Source: Actinacidiphila alni (GTDB taxonomy: Bacteria; Actinomycetota; Actinomycetes; Streptomycetales; Streptomycetaceae). From it: a DNA stretch of 64,000 nt. This document shows, one piece after another, positions 51,121 through 60,062 of this stretch. The DNA lies in assembly GCF_900112845.1 (NCBI RefSeq), contig NZ_FONG01000017.1, forward strand, positions 124,001 to 188,000. Direction: 5' to 3'. The notes under the pieces were generated by a model that was given only the letters and a program-made list of their open reading frames with translations, made no database searches and was not told where the DNA came from. Made by a program: the position numbers and the translations under genes. Each line of letters starts with the position of its first letter. Within the stretch, counting starts at the first letter, position 1.

Positions 51121-51684
51121 ATGGAATTCCTCTGCTACCACCGCGACCGGCCCGGCTCCTTCCGCCTGCGGGCGGAGATGATCGAGGAACACTGGTCCTA
51201 CATGGACCGCTTCGCCGCGGAGCTGATCGCCCGCGGTCCGACGCTCGCCGATGACCTGGACACCCCCACCGGCAGCATCCACATCGCCGACCTGCCGGGG
51301 CCCGCCGCGGCACGCGCCTTCGCCTTCGACGAGCCCACCTACCAGGCGGGCGTCTACCGCGACGTCCTCGTGCGCCGCTGGCGCAACGTCCTCGGCCGCA
51401 CCATGTGGCAGTTCCCGGGCGACCCCGAGGCCGGCCGGCGCTTCCTCGTCCTCGGCCTCGCCGAGGCGGGCGACCCCGCCGGTGCCGCCGACCCCGAACC
51501 GTCCGCCCCGGACGCCGACATGATCGCGTACGGCCCGCTGCTCTCGGACGACGGCACGGCCTGGCTCGGCACCGCCGCGATCCTCGCCGCCGAGGACGCG
51601 CGGGCGGCGCGCGCCGTGCTGACCGCGGACCGGTACGCCGACGTCGAGGTCCACAACTGGGACTTCGGGGGCCGCCCGGAGTAG
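51121..51684 (+). CDS. Tandem YCII-domain protein
   Basis: The product is 187 aa from ATG 51121. It has two YCII-like halves. The first is MEFLCYHRDRPGSFRLRAEMIEEHWSYMDRFAAELIARGPTL ... FAFDEPTYQAGVYRDVLVRRWRN. The second, from about 140, reads MIAYGPLLSDDGTAWLGTAAILAAEDARAARAVLTADRYADVEVHNWDFGGR. The histidines and aspartates of the ferredoxin-like fold (HW.YMD, RGP) are conserved in the first half only. YCII proteins are small dimeric enzymes related to muconolactone isomerases. Here one chain probably mimics the dimer. Confidence 0.82.
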   Translation: MEFLCYHRDRPGSFRLRAEMIEEHWSYMDRFAAELIARGPTLADDLDTPTGSIHIADLPGPAAARAFAFDEPTYQAGVYRDVLVRRWRNVLGRTMWQFPGDPEAGRRFLVLGLAEAGDPAGAADPEPSAPDADMIAYGPLLSDDGTAWLGTAAILAAEDARAARAVLTADRYADVEVHNWDFGGRPE

Positions 51685-52003
51685 CGGCGGCGGCCGTTGT
51701 CGGACCCCTGTGGTGGAGTGGACGGCACGGGGGGAGAACGTACGGGGAGGGGCGCCGCGTTCGACGCGGCCGTCCGCGCCGTCGTCGAACCGCTCGCCGC
51801 CCACCCGGCGTTCCTGGCCCCCGACCGGCATCCTGACCACGCGGGCCACCTCGTCGTCGTCCGCCACAGCGGCAACCGGCCGGCTCCGGCGGCCGATGCG
51901 CTCTCCGACCCCCGCCAGGTCCGCGCGCTCCGCGCTGCCCCGGCGCCTCATGCGCGAGGCGATACGGGCGACGGCCGCCGCGTAACGAACAGGCCCCGGG
52001 AGG
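51685..52003. other. Short intergenic stretch, possible gene fragment
   Basis: The plus strand has protein-like text (AAFDAAVRAVVEPLAAHPAFLAPDRHPDHAGHLVVVRHSG, about 51755-51875) without a credible start and running into the convergent kinase gene. It is either a remnant or coincidental open frame; not annotated as a gene. Confidence 0.3.
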
Positions 52004-53995
52004 TCAGGAATTCTCCGCCGGGATCGCGTTGCGCCAGATGTCGATGTCGAGCACGACATTGGTGCTGGGGTCGGAGGCGGCGGACGCCTTCTTGAAGGTG
52101 ATCAGGGCGACAGAGCCGGACGAGGTGCGGGCGCAGATCTGCGAGCCCTGCGAGAGGCGGGCCTGCTCGATCTCGTGGGTGTAGCGGGTGTCGCCCAGGC
52201 AGGTGTCGAGCGAGCCCTTCTCACCGGTGTTGAGCAGCACCATGTTGGTCTCGTAGGAGCGGAAGACGCAGTTGCCGCCACCGCCGTCGCAGTAGTACCA
52301 GAGGTCGTCGTCCGCCCCCTCGCGCGGCTGGAGGGTCTGGTCGGAGTAGCTGATGTGGAAGGAGGCGGGCAGCTGCACGTTCGGGTGCGACTCGACCTTG
52401 GGCGGGGACGCCTTCCGGGTGGCGGTGGGCTTCTGCGAGGAGTCGTCGCCGGTGTCCTTGCCTGAGGTGCCGCTGCTCGAACTGCTGCCGCTGGAAGCGC
52501 TGTTGTCCTTGTCGGAGGAGCCGCCGACGGCCCGGATGACGGTGGACGCGATGCCGAGGACGACGAGGGCGCCGATCACGGCCAGCACGATCAGGCCCTT
52601 GTTCTTCTTCTTGGGCGGCAGCGGCAGCGGGCCGCGCGGCGCCATGGTGTGCGGGCCACCGGGGCCGCCGGGCCCCATCGGACCGGCCGGGCCGCCGTAC
52701 GGGCGCGCGCCCGGCGGGACCTGCTGGTGCGGGTAGCCGTACTGCGGCTGCGGCCCGGTGGGCGCCGGGCCCTGGGCGAAGCCGTGCTGCGGCGGCGGGG
52801 TCTGGTGGTACGCGGCCTGCGTCGGCGGCTGCGGCGCGGCGGGCGGCTGCGCGGGCTGAGGCCGGGCGACGGGCGGCGGGGTCGGGGCGGCCTGGGTCGC
52901 CGCCGCGTGGGTCGGCGGCTGGGCGGGCGGCTGCCCGGTCGGCGGCGCCGTCGGCGCGGGCTGCGTCGGCGGGTGGGCCGGCGGCGGGGTCGCGCTGTGC
53001 GCGGTCGGCGTGTACGCGGGCGGCGCCCCGACCGGCGGGGTGTCCGGGGTGGTGGCCGCGCCCGGGGTGGGCGGGTTGTACGTCGGCGCCGCGTGCCGCT
53101 CGGGGATCGCCGCGGCGACCGCGACCGGCAGCCACTGCTCGGGCCGTACGAGCTGGGTCTGGTCGGCGGCCGCCTGGCACATCGACACGACCTCGGACAG
53201 CGAGGGCCGCAGCCCGGGGTCCTTGGCGAGGCAGCGCATGACGAGGGTGCGCAGTTCGGCCGGGAGCGCGGACAGGTCCGGCTCCTCGTGCACGATGCGG
53301 TAGAGCACGGCGTGCGAGGGCCCGTCGCCGTACGCGGGCCCGCCGGTCGCGGCATAGGCGGCGACCTGGCCGAGCGCGAAGACGTCGGTGGCCTCGGTGA
53401 CGGTACGGCCCGCGGCCTGCTCCGGCGACATGAAGGCGGGCGTGCCGATGGTCAGGCCGCTGTCGGTGAGCGAGGTGGCGTCGGCGGCGCGCGCGATGCC
53501 GAAGTCGATGACGCGCGGGCCGTCGGCGGCCAGCAGGACGTTGGACGGCTTCAGGTCGCGGTGCACGATGCCGGCCGCGTGCACGGACTGCAGCGCCTCC
53601 GCGATGCCCGCGACGAGCAGCAGGACGGTCGGCACCGGCAGCGGCCCGTGCTCGGAGACGGCCGCCGCGACGGTCGGCCCGGGGACGAAGGCGGTGGCCA
53701 GCCACGGCCGCGCGCCGTCCGCGTCGCTGTCGATGACCGGCGCGGTGTGCAGGCCGTGCACGCGCGCCGCGGCCGTCACCTCCTGCCGGAACCGGCGCCG
53801 GAATTCCGCGTCCTCGGCGAATTCGGGCCTGATCACCTTGATCGCGACCGGGCGTCCGGCGGGCGTGTACGACAGGTACACCTTGCCCATGCCGCCGGAA
53901 CCGAGCCGCGCCGCCAGCCGGTACGTGCCGACCGAGGCCGGGTCGTCCGCTTCGAGCGGCTGGAAAACCGATCCGGGATCTGCCGTGCTGCTCAT
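52004..53995 (-). CDS. Transmembrane Ser/Thr protein kinase
   Basis: The product is 663 aa from ATG 53995. The kinase domain covers about 24-290: GSGGMGKVYLS (glycine loop), VAIKVIRPEF (catalytic Lys), HRDLKPSNVL, DFGIARA and FMSPEQAAGRTV. A very Pro/Ala/Gln-rich linker (about 310-465) follows. One transmembrane helix reads GLIVLAVIGALVVLGIASTVI (about 480-500). The extracytoplasmic part is Ser-rich, then a domain with a CDGGGGNC cysteine pair and CLGDTRYTHEIEQARLSQGSQICAR. No PASTA repeats are present. This is the classical receptor-kinase topology of streptomycetes; ligand and substrates unknown. The Cys residues suggest disulfides in the sensor domain. Confidence 0.92.
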   Translation of the reverse strand: MSSTADPGSVFQPLEADDPASVGTYRLAARLGSGGMGKVYLSYTPAGRPVAIKVIRPEFAEDAEFRRRFRQEVTAAARVHGLHTAPVIDSDADGARPWLATAFVPGPTVAAAVSEHGPLPVPTVLLLVAGIAEALQSVHAAGIVHRDLKPSNVLLAADGPRVIDFGIARAADATSLTDSGLTIGTPAFMSPEQAAGRTVTEATDVFALGQVAAYAATGGPAYGDGPSHAVLYRIVHEEPDLSALPAELRTLVMRCLAKDPGLRPSLSEVVSMCQAAADQTQLVRPEQWLPVAVAAAIPERHAAPTYNPPTPGAATTPDTPPVGAPPAYTPTAHSATPPPAHPPTQPAPTAPPTGQPPAQPPTHAAATQAAPTPPPVARPQPAQPPAAPQPPTQAAYHQTPPPQHGFAQGPAPTGPQPQYGYPHQQVPPGARPYGGPAGPMGPGGPGGPHTMAPRGPLPLPPKKKNKGLIVLAVIGALVVLGIASTVIRAVGGSSDKDNSASSGSSSSSGTSGKDTGDDSSQKPTATRKASPPKVESHPNVQLPASFHISYSDQTLQPREGADDDLWYYCDGGGGNCVFRSYETNMVLLNTGEKGSLDTCLGDTRYTHEIEQARLSQGSQICARTSSGSVALITFKKASAASDPSTNVVLDIDIWRNAIPAENS

Positions 53996-54130
53996 CGCTG
54001 AATGTCCTCGTCCCCGTAGGTGCCCATGGCGGCAGTGAGACTACCGGGCACCGTGCGCCGGGCGCGCCGTACGGGGCAAGGCTGTTGCGAGTCCGTCACC
54101 GGACCCGTGCGGTCCGCGGACCTGCGCCGT

Positions 54131-54162
54131 ACGTCTGTACGTCTGTACGTCTGTACGTCTGT
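54131..54162. repeat. Four perfect tandem copies of ACGTCTGT
   Basis: An 8-bp unit repeats four times (54131-54138, 54139-54146, 54147-54154, 54155-54162) and continues with ACG. It lies 136 bp upstream of the kinase start (53995), just past the 3' end of the neighbouring gene. It could vary in copy number by slippage, or bind a regulator. Confidence 0.75.
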
Positions 54163-54196
54163 ACGACGAATCGCCGCGTTCACGCCCGCCGCGCCG

Positions 54197-54727
54197 TTAC
54201 GGCAGCCGCGCGCCGCCCGCCTGCGCGAGCCGCAGGATCACGGCCTTCTGGTCCAGGGCCCCGGTGGAGCACAGCAACCGGCCGTCGCCGTCGCGCAGTT
54301 CGAGGCGCTCCACGCGCCGCTGCGAACCGCCCTGCCCGTAGGTCGCCGTGTGGGAGCGCTCGGTGAGGCGCAGGTCCCGCCACGCGTGGGCGGTGGCACC
54401 GGCCGCGCCGGTGAGGACGATGCCGCCGTCGTAAACGTGCAGTCGCGGGATACGGCCGTCGCGGTGCGCCTCGTAGCGCAGGGCCGCGACCGGGAGCAGA
54501 ACGGCGAGCACCAGCAGGGCGATCGCGACCGACGTCGCGGCCGGACCGTACGGGCCGATGAGGATGCCGATGCCCGGGATCAGCAGCACGGCGCCCACGC
54601 CGAAGCCAACGCAACCGACGTCTCCCCCGCCCAGCGCCTGGTGGAAGTGGGCCTCGCCGAAGCCGCGTCGCTCCGCCAGCCCGGCCGCGCCCACTCCCGT
54701 ACCGGTACCCGACTCCGTGTCCGTCAT
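54197..54727 (-). CDS. Small membrane protein with cytoplasmic C-domain
   Basis: The product is 176 aa from ATG 54727. After a Gly/Thr-rich N-terminus there are two hydrophobic segments, VGFGVGAVLLIPGIGILIGP (about 39-58) and SVAIALLVLAVLLPVAAL (about 66-83). A beta-rich C-terminal domain follows: PRLHVYDGGIVLTGAAGATAHAWRDLRLTE and RVERLELRDGDGRLLCSTGALDQKAVILRLAQAG. This resembles PH-like or YdbT-like domains of streptomycete membrane proteins. Function unknown. It is co-directional with the kinase gene downstream. Confidence 0.75.
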   Translation of the reverse strand: MTDTESGTGTGVGAAGLAERRGFGEAHFHQALGGGDVGCVGFGVGAVLLIPGIGILIGPYGPAATSVAIALLVLAVLLPVAALRYEAHRDGRIPRLHVYDGGIVLTGAAGATAHAWRDLRLTERSHTATYGQGGSQRRVERLELRDGDGRLLCSTGALDQKAVILRLAQAGGARLP

Positions 54728-54785
54728 CGCCCCATCCCCCACCGCCCGTCCGCCGCTTCCGCCAACCGTTCCTTACCCACGAAAC

Positions 54786-54814
54786 GGGGCGGCCGCCCCC
54801 TCGACGGCCGCCCC
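54786..54814. terminator. Hairpin downstream of the GNAT gene
   Basis: A perfect 10-bp G/C inverted repeat (54786-54795 with 54805-54814) with a 9-nt loop lies about 110 bp past the stop of the GNAT gene and upstream of the next minus-strand gene. It is likely the GNAT transcript terminator. Confidence 0.6.
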
Positions 54815-54920
54815 GCGGCAACTGCTCTCCCCAGGAGGGACATCGGTACGGACAGCCCCGGTTCCGACCGGCGTGAGACCCGGGCGCCGCCCGGACAACG
54901 AGCGCCGCGGGCAAGGCGTT

Positions 54921-55547
54921 TCAGGCGGTACGGGTCTGCGGGTCGCGCCACATGGGCCACATGTGGGGGCCGTCCGGGAGGTCGAGGGTGCGGCCGGTGA
55001 AGACGTAGCCGAGCCGCTCGTACAGGCCGCGGCTGCGCTCGCTGCTCGCCTCCAGATAGGCGGCCAGGCCCTCGCGGTCGCAGCGTTCGAGGACGGCGGA
55101 GATCAACTCGGTGCCGCGGCTCTGGCCCTGGACTTCGGCGTCCACGGCGATCAGCAGGAGGTAGGCGTGGGCGCGGTCGGTGGGGTGGTTCTCGCCCATG
55201 ATGCGGGCGATCTGCTCGACGCGCTCGTTGGCCGGGTCGACCGCCTCGCGGAATGCGGCGGGGTCGTCGTCCCCGCCGTGCGCGTCGGCGGCGTCACCGG
55301 ACGCGTCCCCGGCCGCGGGCATCGACAGCCACAGGGCGACCGACTTGCCGTCCTCGGTCATGTCGATCCAGCCCTCGGCGAACACTTGGTCGGCGAAGGC
55401 GCCCATCAGGTCGGGGTGCTTGCGCAGCCGGTGGTCCGGGTCGGGGAAGACCCAGCTGCTCACCGGGTCGTTCCTGAACACCCTGTCCAGCAGCCCGACC
55501 ACGACCTCCCGGTCGTCCGCCCCGGCCCTCCGGATCGCCACACCCAT
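54921..55547 (-). CDS. GNAT family N-acetyltransferase
   Basis: The product is 208 aa from ATG 55547. It has the GNAT order of elements: an N-terminal VAIRRAGADDREVVVGLLDRVF, then strand 4 AYLLLIAVDAEVQGQSRGTELISAVLERCDREGLAAYLEASSERSRGLYERLGYVFTG. The acetyl-CoA pyrophosphate loop V.A..QG.SRGTEL corresponds to the Q/RxxGxG/A motif, although one glycine is replaced by Ser. A Gly/Asp-rich insertion (AAGDASGDAADAHGGDDD) precedes it. The acetylated substrate is not predictable. Confidence 0.9.
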   Translation of the reverse strand: MGVAIRRAGADDREVVVGLLDRVFRNDPVSSWVFPDPDHRLRKHPDLMGAFADQVFAEGWIDMTEDGKSVALWLSMPAAGDASGDAADAHGGDDDPAAFREAVDPANERVEQIARIMGENHPTDRAHAYLLLIAVDAEVQGQSRGTELISAVLERCDREGLAAYLEASSERSRGLYERLGYVFTGRTLDLPDGPHMWPMWRDPQTRTA

Positions 55548-55693
55548 CGCCCTGTCCGCCCTTCGTCTGCCACGTCGTATCAACTGATCAACCGTTTACG
55601 GCCGTTGCAGCCTAGAGGGTGCGGTCGCCCGCCGGTACGGGTCGCCGATACGGGTCGCCGGTACGGCATTGGGCACAGCATTGGGCACGGCTC

Positions 55694-56971
55694 TCAGGTG
55701 CGGGTCTGGACGACGGCGTACGTGCCGCTCGTCCGCCAACTCGTCCCCGTCGTGCGGCTGTCGGCGTCGAGCCCGGCGACCGTCGCCGCGTCCAGGCCGA
55801 CCACCACGTCGGACTTGAGGGTGCGCAGGGCGGCGAGCGGGCCGGGGAAGTACGCGGTGGCCGCGGCGAATCCGGAGGTCGGCGGCCACCACCGGTCACC
55901 CACCAGGCGGCGGTAGTTGAGGTCCCCCTTGAGCAAGGTCACGGTGGCGCCGCCCAGTTCGGCCCGCAGATCGCCGGGCATGGCGGCGTACGGCAGCGGC
56001 GCGCAGAAGAACGGGTGCGTACGGATAGCCAGCCGGCCGTCGCCCAGCGCCTCCCGCAGCCGTACGCCCGTCTCCCCGGCCCGCCCCGGCGCCCGCCCGA
56101 TCCGGCGCACGCACTCCAGGACGTCGGCGGTCGTCGCGTCGGAGACGAAGTACGGGTAGGGCTTGACGTGCAGCACGGCGGTCGCGGCGCGGCCGGTGTT
56201 CAGGAGGTGGTCGAGCAGGATCAGGTCGGGGATCAGCTCGCGACCGGCGTTGTCGGCGATCAGGTGGACGGCGGCGGTGCCGGGCGGGGCGGCGGCGAGG
56301 TGGCGCCAGAGGGCGGGGCTGTCGTCGGCGAGGACGGCTGAGGCTGCGCTGTCCGGGGTGGTGCCGGCGTCGGCGGTGAGGCGGAAGCCGAGGTCGGCGC
56401 GGTTGCCCCAGAGGGCGGCCCGCAGGAGTGCCTGGTCCCGCTCGCCGGGGGCGAGGGCGTCGAGCCCGTCCAGGGCGGCCAGTTCCGCGGCGACCTCGGC
56501 GCCGGCCAGTTCGGCGCGCTTGACCGGCGCGAAGGGGTCGACGCCCTGCCAGGGCCCGGGGCCGAACCAGCCGACCGCCGCGAGCAGCCTGCGGTAGAAC
56601 CAGTTCTCCGCCCACAGGAAGGGCACGTCGTACCACGACTTGCGGCCCACATAGTGTGCGACGCCCCACCGTTCCCACAGCTCGCGGTCGGGGAAGGCGG
56701 CGCCGGTCGGGAGCGGGCCCATCGACGGGCCGTCCGTCGCGTCGGCCGCAGCGGGCGCCGCCGTCTCCTCGGCGAGCGCGTCGAGCGCCCGCCGTACGTC
56801 CGGCGGGTACGGGTGGCCGTCCGCGACCTGCCGCAGCAGCACCGGGTGGCGGTCGGTGAGCACACTGCGGGCGAAGGAGCCCGGCGTCCCGCTCATGACC
56901 ACGGGCGGGGCGGCCTCCGGCGTACCGGCTTGCCCGGCACGCGGCCTCTGTCCTTCACCTGTTTCGAACAC
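55694..56971 (-). CDS. ARMT1/DUF89-like damage-control phosphatase
   Basis: The product is 425 aa from GTG 56971; ATG 56896 would give 400 aa and is a serious alternative, as neither has a good ribosome-binding site. DUF89 hallmarks are present: AENWFYRRLL, IADNAGRELIPDLILLDHLL (metal-binding Asp-Asn) and LLKGDLNYRRLVGDRWWP (the KGxxNY motif), then LRTLKSDVVVGLD. Family members are metal-dependent phosphatases acting on damaged sugar phosphates; the human homologue ARMT1 was also proposed to methylate carboxyls. It acts in the cytosol. It ends close to a G/C repeat-rich intergenic region before the GNAT gene. Confidence 0.88.
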   Translation of the reverse strand: MFETGEGQRPRAGQAGTPEAAPPVVMSGTPGSFARSVLTDRHPVLLRQVADGHPYPPDVRRALDALAEETAAPAAADATDGPSMGPLPTGAAFPDRELWERWGVAHYVGRKSWYDVPFLWAENWFYRRLLAAVGWFGPGPWQGVDPFAPVKRAELAGAEVAAELAALDGLDALAPGERDQALLRAALWGNRADLGFRLTADAGTTPDSAASAVLADDSPALWRHLAAAPPGTAAVHLIADNAGRELIPDLILLDHLLNTGRAATAVLHVKPYPYFVSDATTADVLECVRRIGRAPGRAGETGVRLREALGDGRLAIRTHPFFCAPLPYAAMPGDLRAELGGATVTLLKGDLNYRRLVGDRWWPPTSGFAAATAYFPGPLAALRTLKSDVVVGLDAATVAGLDADSRTTGTSWRTSGTYAVVQTRT

Positions 56972-57108
56972 CGTTCAAGAATGGCAGGGGGTAGGGCTGC
57001 CCCCACCCCCGACCGGCCGGGCTGCCGGATGCCGCCGAGGGGGTGCCGGGCGGGATCGTGGAGTCATCAGGACGGAACGGTCCCCACCGCGATGATTCGA
57101 GGCCAGCC

Positions 57109-57891
57109 ATGACCGCCAGCACCCTCCCGCAGGCCGGGCAGCGCACCACGGCACCCGGTCTGCTGCCCGGCGCCGCAGGACCCGGGCACCCGGCGTACGC
57201 CACCGCCGGCCGCGCTCCCGGCCGTACGCGCCCCCGTACGGACGACCGGCCGGGCTTCTGGCGCGCGCCCTTCTCCGGTGCGGCCTTCCGCGAGATCGGC
57301 TACACCCTGACGTCGCTGCCGGTCGCGATCGCCGGCTTCACCTTCGCCGTCACGATGTCCATGCTCGGCGCGGCCCTGGTGCTCACCGCGCTGGGTGTGC
57401 CGGTGCTGGCCGCGGCCCTGGCCGGCGCTCGCGGTCTCGGCAGCGCGGAACGGGGCCGCACCCGCGGCCTGCTCGGCCTCGACGTCGGCGCTCCGGGTCC
57501 CGTCCCCGCGCCCCGTACCCCCGGCCGCTGGGCCGCGCTGACCGCCCGCCTCGGCGACACCGCCGGCTGGAAGGCGCTGCTCTTCCACACCGTGATGTTC
57601 CCCTGGCGCGTCCTGAGCTTCGTGCTGTCGCTGACCTTCCTGGTCACCGGCTGGACGGTCGCCCTGCTGCCCGCCTACTCCTGGGTCTTCCCGCACTACG
57701 TCGGCTGGCCCGGCTACCGCCTGTACGACTACACCTCCGGCGGCGTGCACCACTCCTTCTACCTCTCCTCCCCCTTCCAGATCGCCGGCGCCTCCGCCCT
57801 CGGCCTGGTCATCGTCTTCCTCACCCCGGCGCTCGTCCGCGCGCTGACGAACGTCGACCGCGCGGCGGTGCGGGGCCTGCTCGGCAAGTAG
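57109..57891 (+). CDS. 'Sensor domain' membrane protein
   Basis: The product is 260 aa from ATG 57109. After a Pro/Arg-rich cytoplasmic start it has four hydrophobic segments: IGYTLTSLPVAIAGFTFAVTM, LGAALVLTALGVPVLAAALAG, VLSFVLSLTFLVTGWTVALLPAYSWVF and IAGASALGLVIVFLTPALVRAL. The pattern FREIGYTLTSLPVAI ... GWPGYRLYDYTSGGVHHSFYLSSPFQ matches the streptomycete PF13796-type sensor module usually fused to histidine kinases. Here it is free-standing and no kinase gene is adjacent in the window. A strong terminator hairpin follows. Confidence 0.82.
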   Translation: MTASTLPQAGQRTTAPGLLPGAAGPGHPAYATAGRAPGRTRPRTDDRPGFWRAPFSGAAFREIGYTLTSLPVAIAGFTFAVTMSMLGAALVLTALGVPVLAAALAGARGLGSAERGRTRGLLGLDVGAPGPVPAPRTPGRWAALTARLGDTAGWKALLFHTVMFPWRVLSFVLSLTFLVTGWTVALLPAYSWVFPHYVGWPGYRLYDYTSGGVHHSFYLSSPFQIAGASALGLVIVFLTPALVRALTNVDRAAVRGLLGK

Positions 57892-57943
57892 GCGGCAAGT
57901 AGTCGGCAAGTAAGGGACCCGGAGCCGCACTTCCCCGTCCACC

Positions 57944-57982
57944 GGCCCGTCCCGGACCGACCTCGTCGGCCCGGGACGGGCC
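57944..57982. terminator. Strong extended hairpin after the sensor-domain gene
   Basis: Positions 57944-57955 and 57971-57982 form a perfect 12-bp inverted repeat. Inside its loop a further perfect 5-bp stem (57957-57961 with 57965-57969) extends it. It lies 53 bp past the stop codon and 41 bp before the next gene's start. Confidence 0.8.
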
Positions 57983-58022
57983 ATACTGGTCAACCGGTCC
58001 CGCGGGGGCGGGGGGGTACCGG

Positions 58023-59273
58023 GTGTCCAGGGGAGCCGGAGTGGAACGGATCGGCAGCTACGCCGTCGTGCGCAAACTGGGGGAAGGCGGCATGGGCGTC
58101 GTCTACCTCGCCCGGTCCCGCGGCGGACGCCATGTCGCGGTGAAGGTCGCCCGCCCGGAACTGGCGTCGGACCCCAGCTTCCGGGACCGCTTCCGCGCCG
58201 AGGTCGCCGCCGCCCGCCTGGTGGGCGGTTTCCACACCGCCCCTGTGGTGGACGCCGATCCGGACGCCGAGTCGCCGTGGCTGGCCACCGCCTATGTGGA
58301 GGGTCCGACGCTCTCGCGGCTGCTGGCCACCGAGGGCCCGATGGACGAGAAGCGGCTGCGCGCGCTGGGCGCCGCCCTGGCCGAGGCGCTGGAGGCGGTC
58401 CACCGCTGCGGTCTGGTGCACCGCGATCTCAAACCCGGCAACATCATCATGGCCGCCGACGGGCCCCGGGTGCTGGACTTCGGTATCTCGCGGGCCGTCG
58501 AGAACACCCGCATCACCACCACGGGAACGGCTTTCGGCACCCCCGGTTTCCTCGCCCCCGAACAGGCCGAGGGCCGCGATGTGACCGGCGCCGCCGACGT
58601 CTTCGCGCTCGGCGCCGTCCTGGTGGCCGCCGCGGGCGGCAGCGCCTTCGGCGGCGGCACCCCGGTCGCCCTGATGTACCGCTCGGTGCACCACGACGCC
58701 GACGTCTCGGCCGTACCCGAGGCGATCCGCCCGATGGTCGCCGCGTGCCTCGCCAAGGAAGCGGAACGGCGCCCGAGCACCGATCAGCTCCTGGACTGGT
58801 TCGGCGACGCGGGTGAGGAGGAGGCGGAGGCGGCGCCGGCCGAGGAGGAGGCGCCAGCCGTACCACCGCCGCCCTCGTACGCGCCGGCCGTTCCGTGGCC
58901 GGTGGTCCCGCCGTCGCCCGCGCTGGCCTCGGCGTATCCGGCGTATCCGGCGTATCCGAACGCGCAGGGGCCGGCGGTGCCGGCGCCGCCGGACGAGGAG
59001 CAGGACTTCCTCGCGATGGACCGCAAGAACGCCGTGCTCGCCGACGACTACGGCATCTCGCTCGGCCTCAACGGCCGCACCACCGAATTCCCCTGGCCGC
59101 TGGTCGACATCGCAGAATGCGATGTCGCGCCCGGCGAATCCGTCTTCCGCGTCGCCGTCGTCCTCACCGACGGCACCGTCCACACCGGCCGCGTCAGCAG
59201 CCGCAATCCGGCCGAACTCACCTGGTGGGCGCACACGTTCAACGCCATCGTCCGCCGCCACCTGGTGACGTAG
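58023..59273 (+). CDS. Soluble Ser/Thr protein kinase
   Basis: The product is 416 aa from GTG 58023. The kinase domain spans about 8-262: LGEGGMGVVYLARS, VAVKVARPEL (catalytic Lys), HRDLKPGNIIM, DFGISRAV and FLAPEQAEGRDV. A Pro/Glu-rich linker with YPAYPAYP (three tyrosine-proline repeats) follows. The C-terminal domain of about 90 residues (LAMDRKNAVLADDYGISLGLNGRTTEFPWPLVDIAECDVAPGESVFRVAVVLTDGTVHTGRVSSRNPAELTWWAHTFNAIV) looks like a PH-like beta module. No transmembrane helix is present. It is distinct from the receptor kinase at 52.0-54.0 kb. Substrate unknown. Confidence 0.92.
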   Translation: MSRGAGVERIGSYAVVRKLGEGGMGVVYLARSRGGRHVAVKVARPELASDPSFRDRFRAEVAAARLVGGFHTAPVVDADPDAESPWLATAYVEGPTLSRLLATEGPMDEKRLRALGAALAEALEAVHRCGLVHRDLKPGNIIMAADGPRVLDFGISRAVENTRITTTGTAFGTPGFLAPEQAEGRDVTGAADVFALGAVLVAAAGGSAFGGGTPVALMYRSVHHDADVSAVPEAIRPMVAACLAKEAERRPSTDQLLDWFGDAGEEEAEAAPAEEEAPAVPPPPSYAPAVPWPVVPPSPALASAYPAYPAYPNAQGPAVPAPPDEEQDFLAMDRKNAVLADDYGISLGLNGRTTEFPWPLVDIAECDVAPGESVFRVAVVLTDGTVHTGRVSSRNPAELTWWAHTFNAIVRRHLVT

Positions 59274-59424
59274 ACACGGATCACGCCGTCAGAGCGCCTT
59301 CGTACCGTCCGCGCCGACGTCCAGCACAGTGACAGCGCCCGGATTGGCCCGTCATGCGGCGTTCGTCCTTCGCGCCTAGGGTGTGGGGACGGGCAGCCGG
59401 CGAGCCGAGGAAAGGGTGGCGGCC

Positions 59425-59946
59425 ATGAGCGAGGCGGCACGGGACGCGGAGACGGGCACGGCCCCGGACGCGGACGCGGCGGACACGGCTACGGCTACGG
59501 ATGCGGCGGGGTCCGGGCGGATCGTGGTCGGCGTGGACGGCTCCGACCCGTCTCTCCAGGCGCTGCGCTGGGCGGTGCGCCAGGCGGCCCTGACCGGCGC
59601 CGTGCTGGAAGCGGTGATCGCCTGGGAGATGCCGTCGGCCTACGGCTGGGGCGGGCTGCCCGCGCTGCCGGAGGACTTCGACCTGGAGGCCACCACGGCC
59701 CGGGTACTGGACGACGCGATCGAGAAGGCGCTCACGCCCGAGCAGGCCGCGACCGTCACCCGCCGCACCGTCCTCGGCAACGCCGCGCAGACCATCCTCG
59801 ACCGCGGCGAGGGCGCCGACCTGATCGTGGTGGGCGTCCGCGGCCACGGCACCTTCCGCGCCACCCTGCTCGGCTCGGTCAGCCACACCGTGACCCTGCA
59901 CGCCTCCTGCCCGGTCGTGGTCGTACGGGGCTCGGCGACGGTGTGA
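59425..59946 (+). CDS. Universal stress protein (UspA family)
   Basis: The product is 173 aa from ATG 59425. One Usp domain begins after a low-complexity Asp/Ala/Thr N-terminus (about 1-33). GRIVVGVDGSDPSLQALRWAVRQAALTGAVLEAVIAWEMP starts the domain. The ATP-binding G-2x-G-9x-G(S) signature appears as VGVRGHGTFRATLLGSVSHTVTLHASCPVVVVRG. ATP-binding Usp proteins are stress-response factors in dormancy and nutrient starvation. It is the only Usp domain here; many actinobacterial family members carry two. Confidence 0.92.
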   Translation: MSEAARDAETGTAPDADAADTATATDAAGSGRIVVGVDGSDPSLQALRWAVRQAALTGAVLEAVIAWEMPSAYGWGGLPALPEDFDLEATTARVLDDAIEKALTPEQAATVTRRTVLGNAAQTILDRGEGADLIVVGVRGHGTFRATLLGSVSHTVTLHASCPVVVVRGSATV

Positions 59947-60062
59947 CCGCCGACGCGGGAAGCGCGGGGAAGCGAGAGGAAGCGCGAGGAAGCGCGGGAA
60001 GTTATCCACAGGCTGTGAAGGGTGGGTGCCCGAATGTGCTCGGGGCAGAGCATCATGGGGGC

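Noticed and set aside
51697..52095. 132-aa gene overlapping the 3' end of the receptor kinase gene
   Set aside because: It would start at TTG without a ribosome-binding site and overlap about 90 bp of a well-supported convergent gene; its second half has no coding character.
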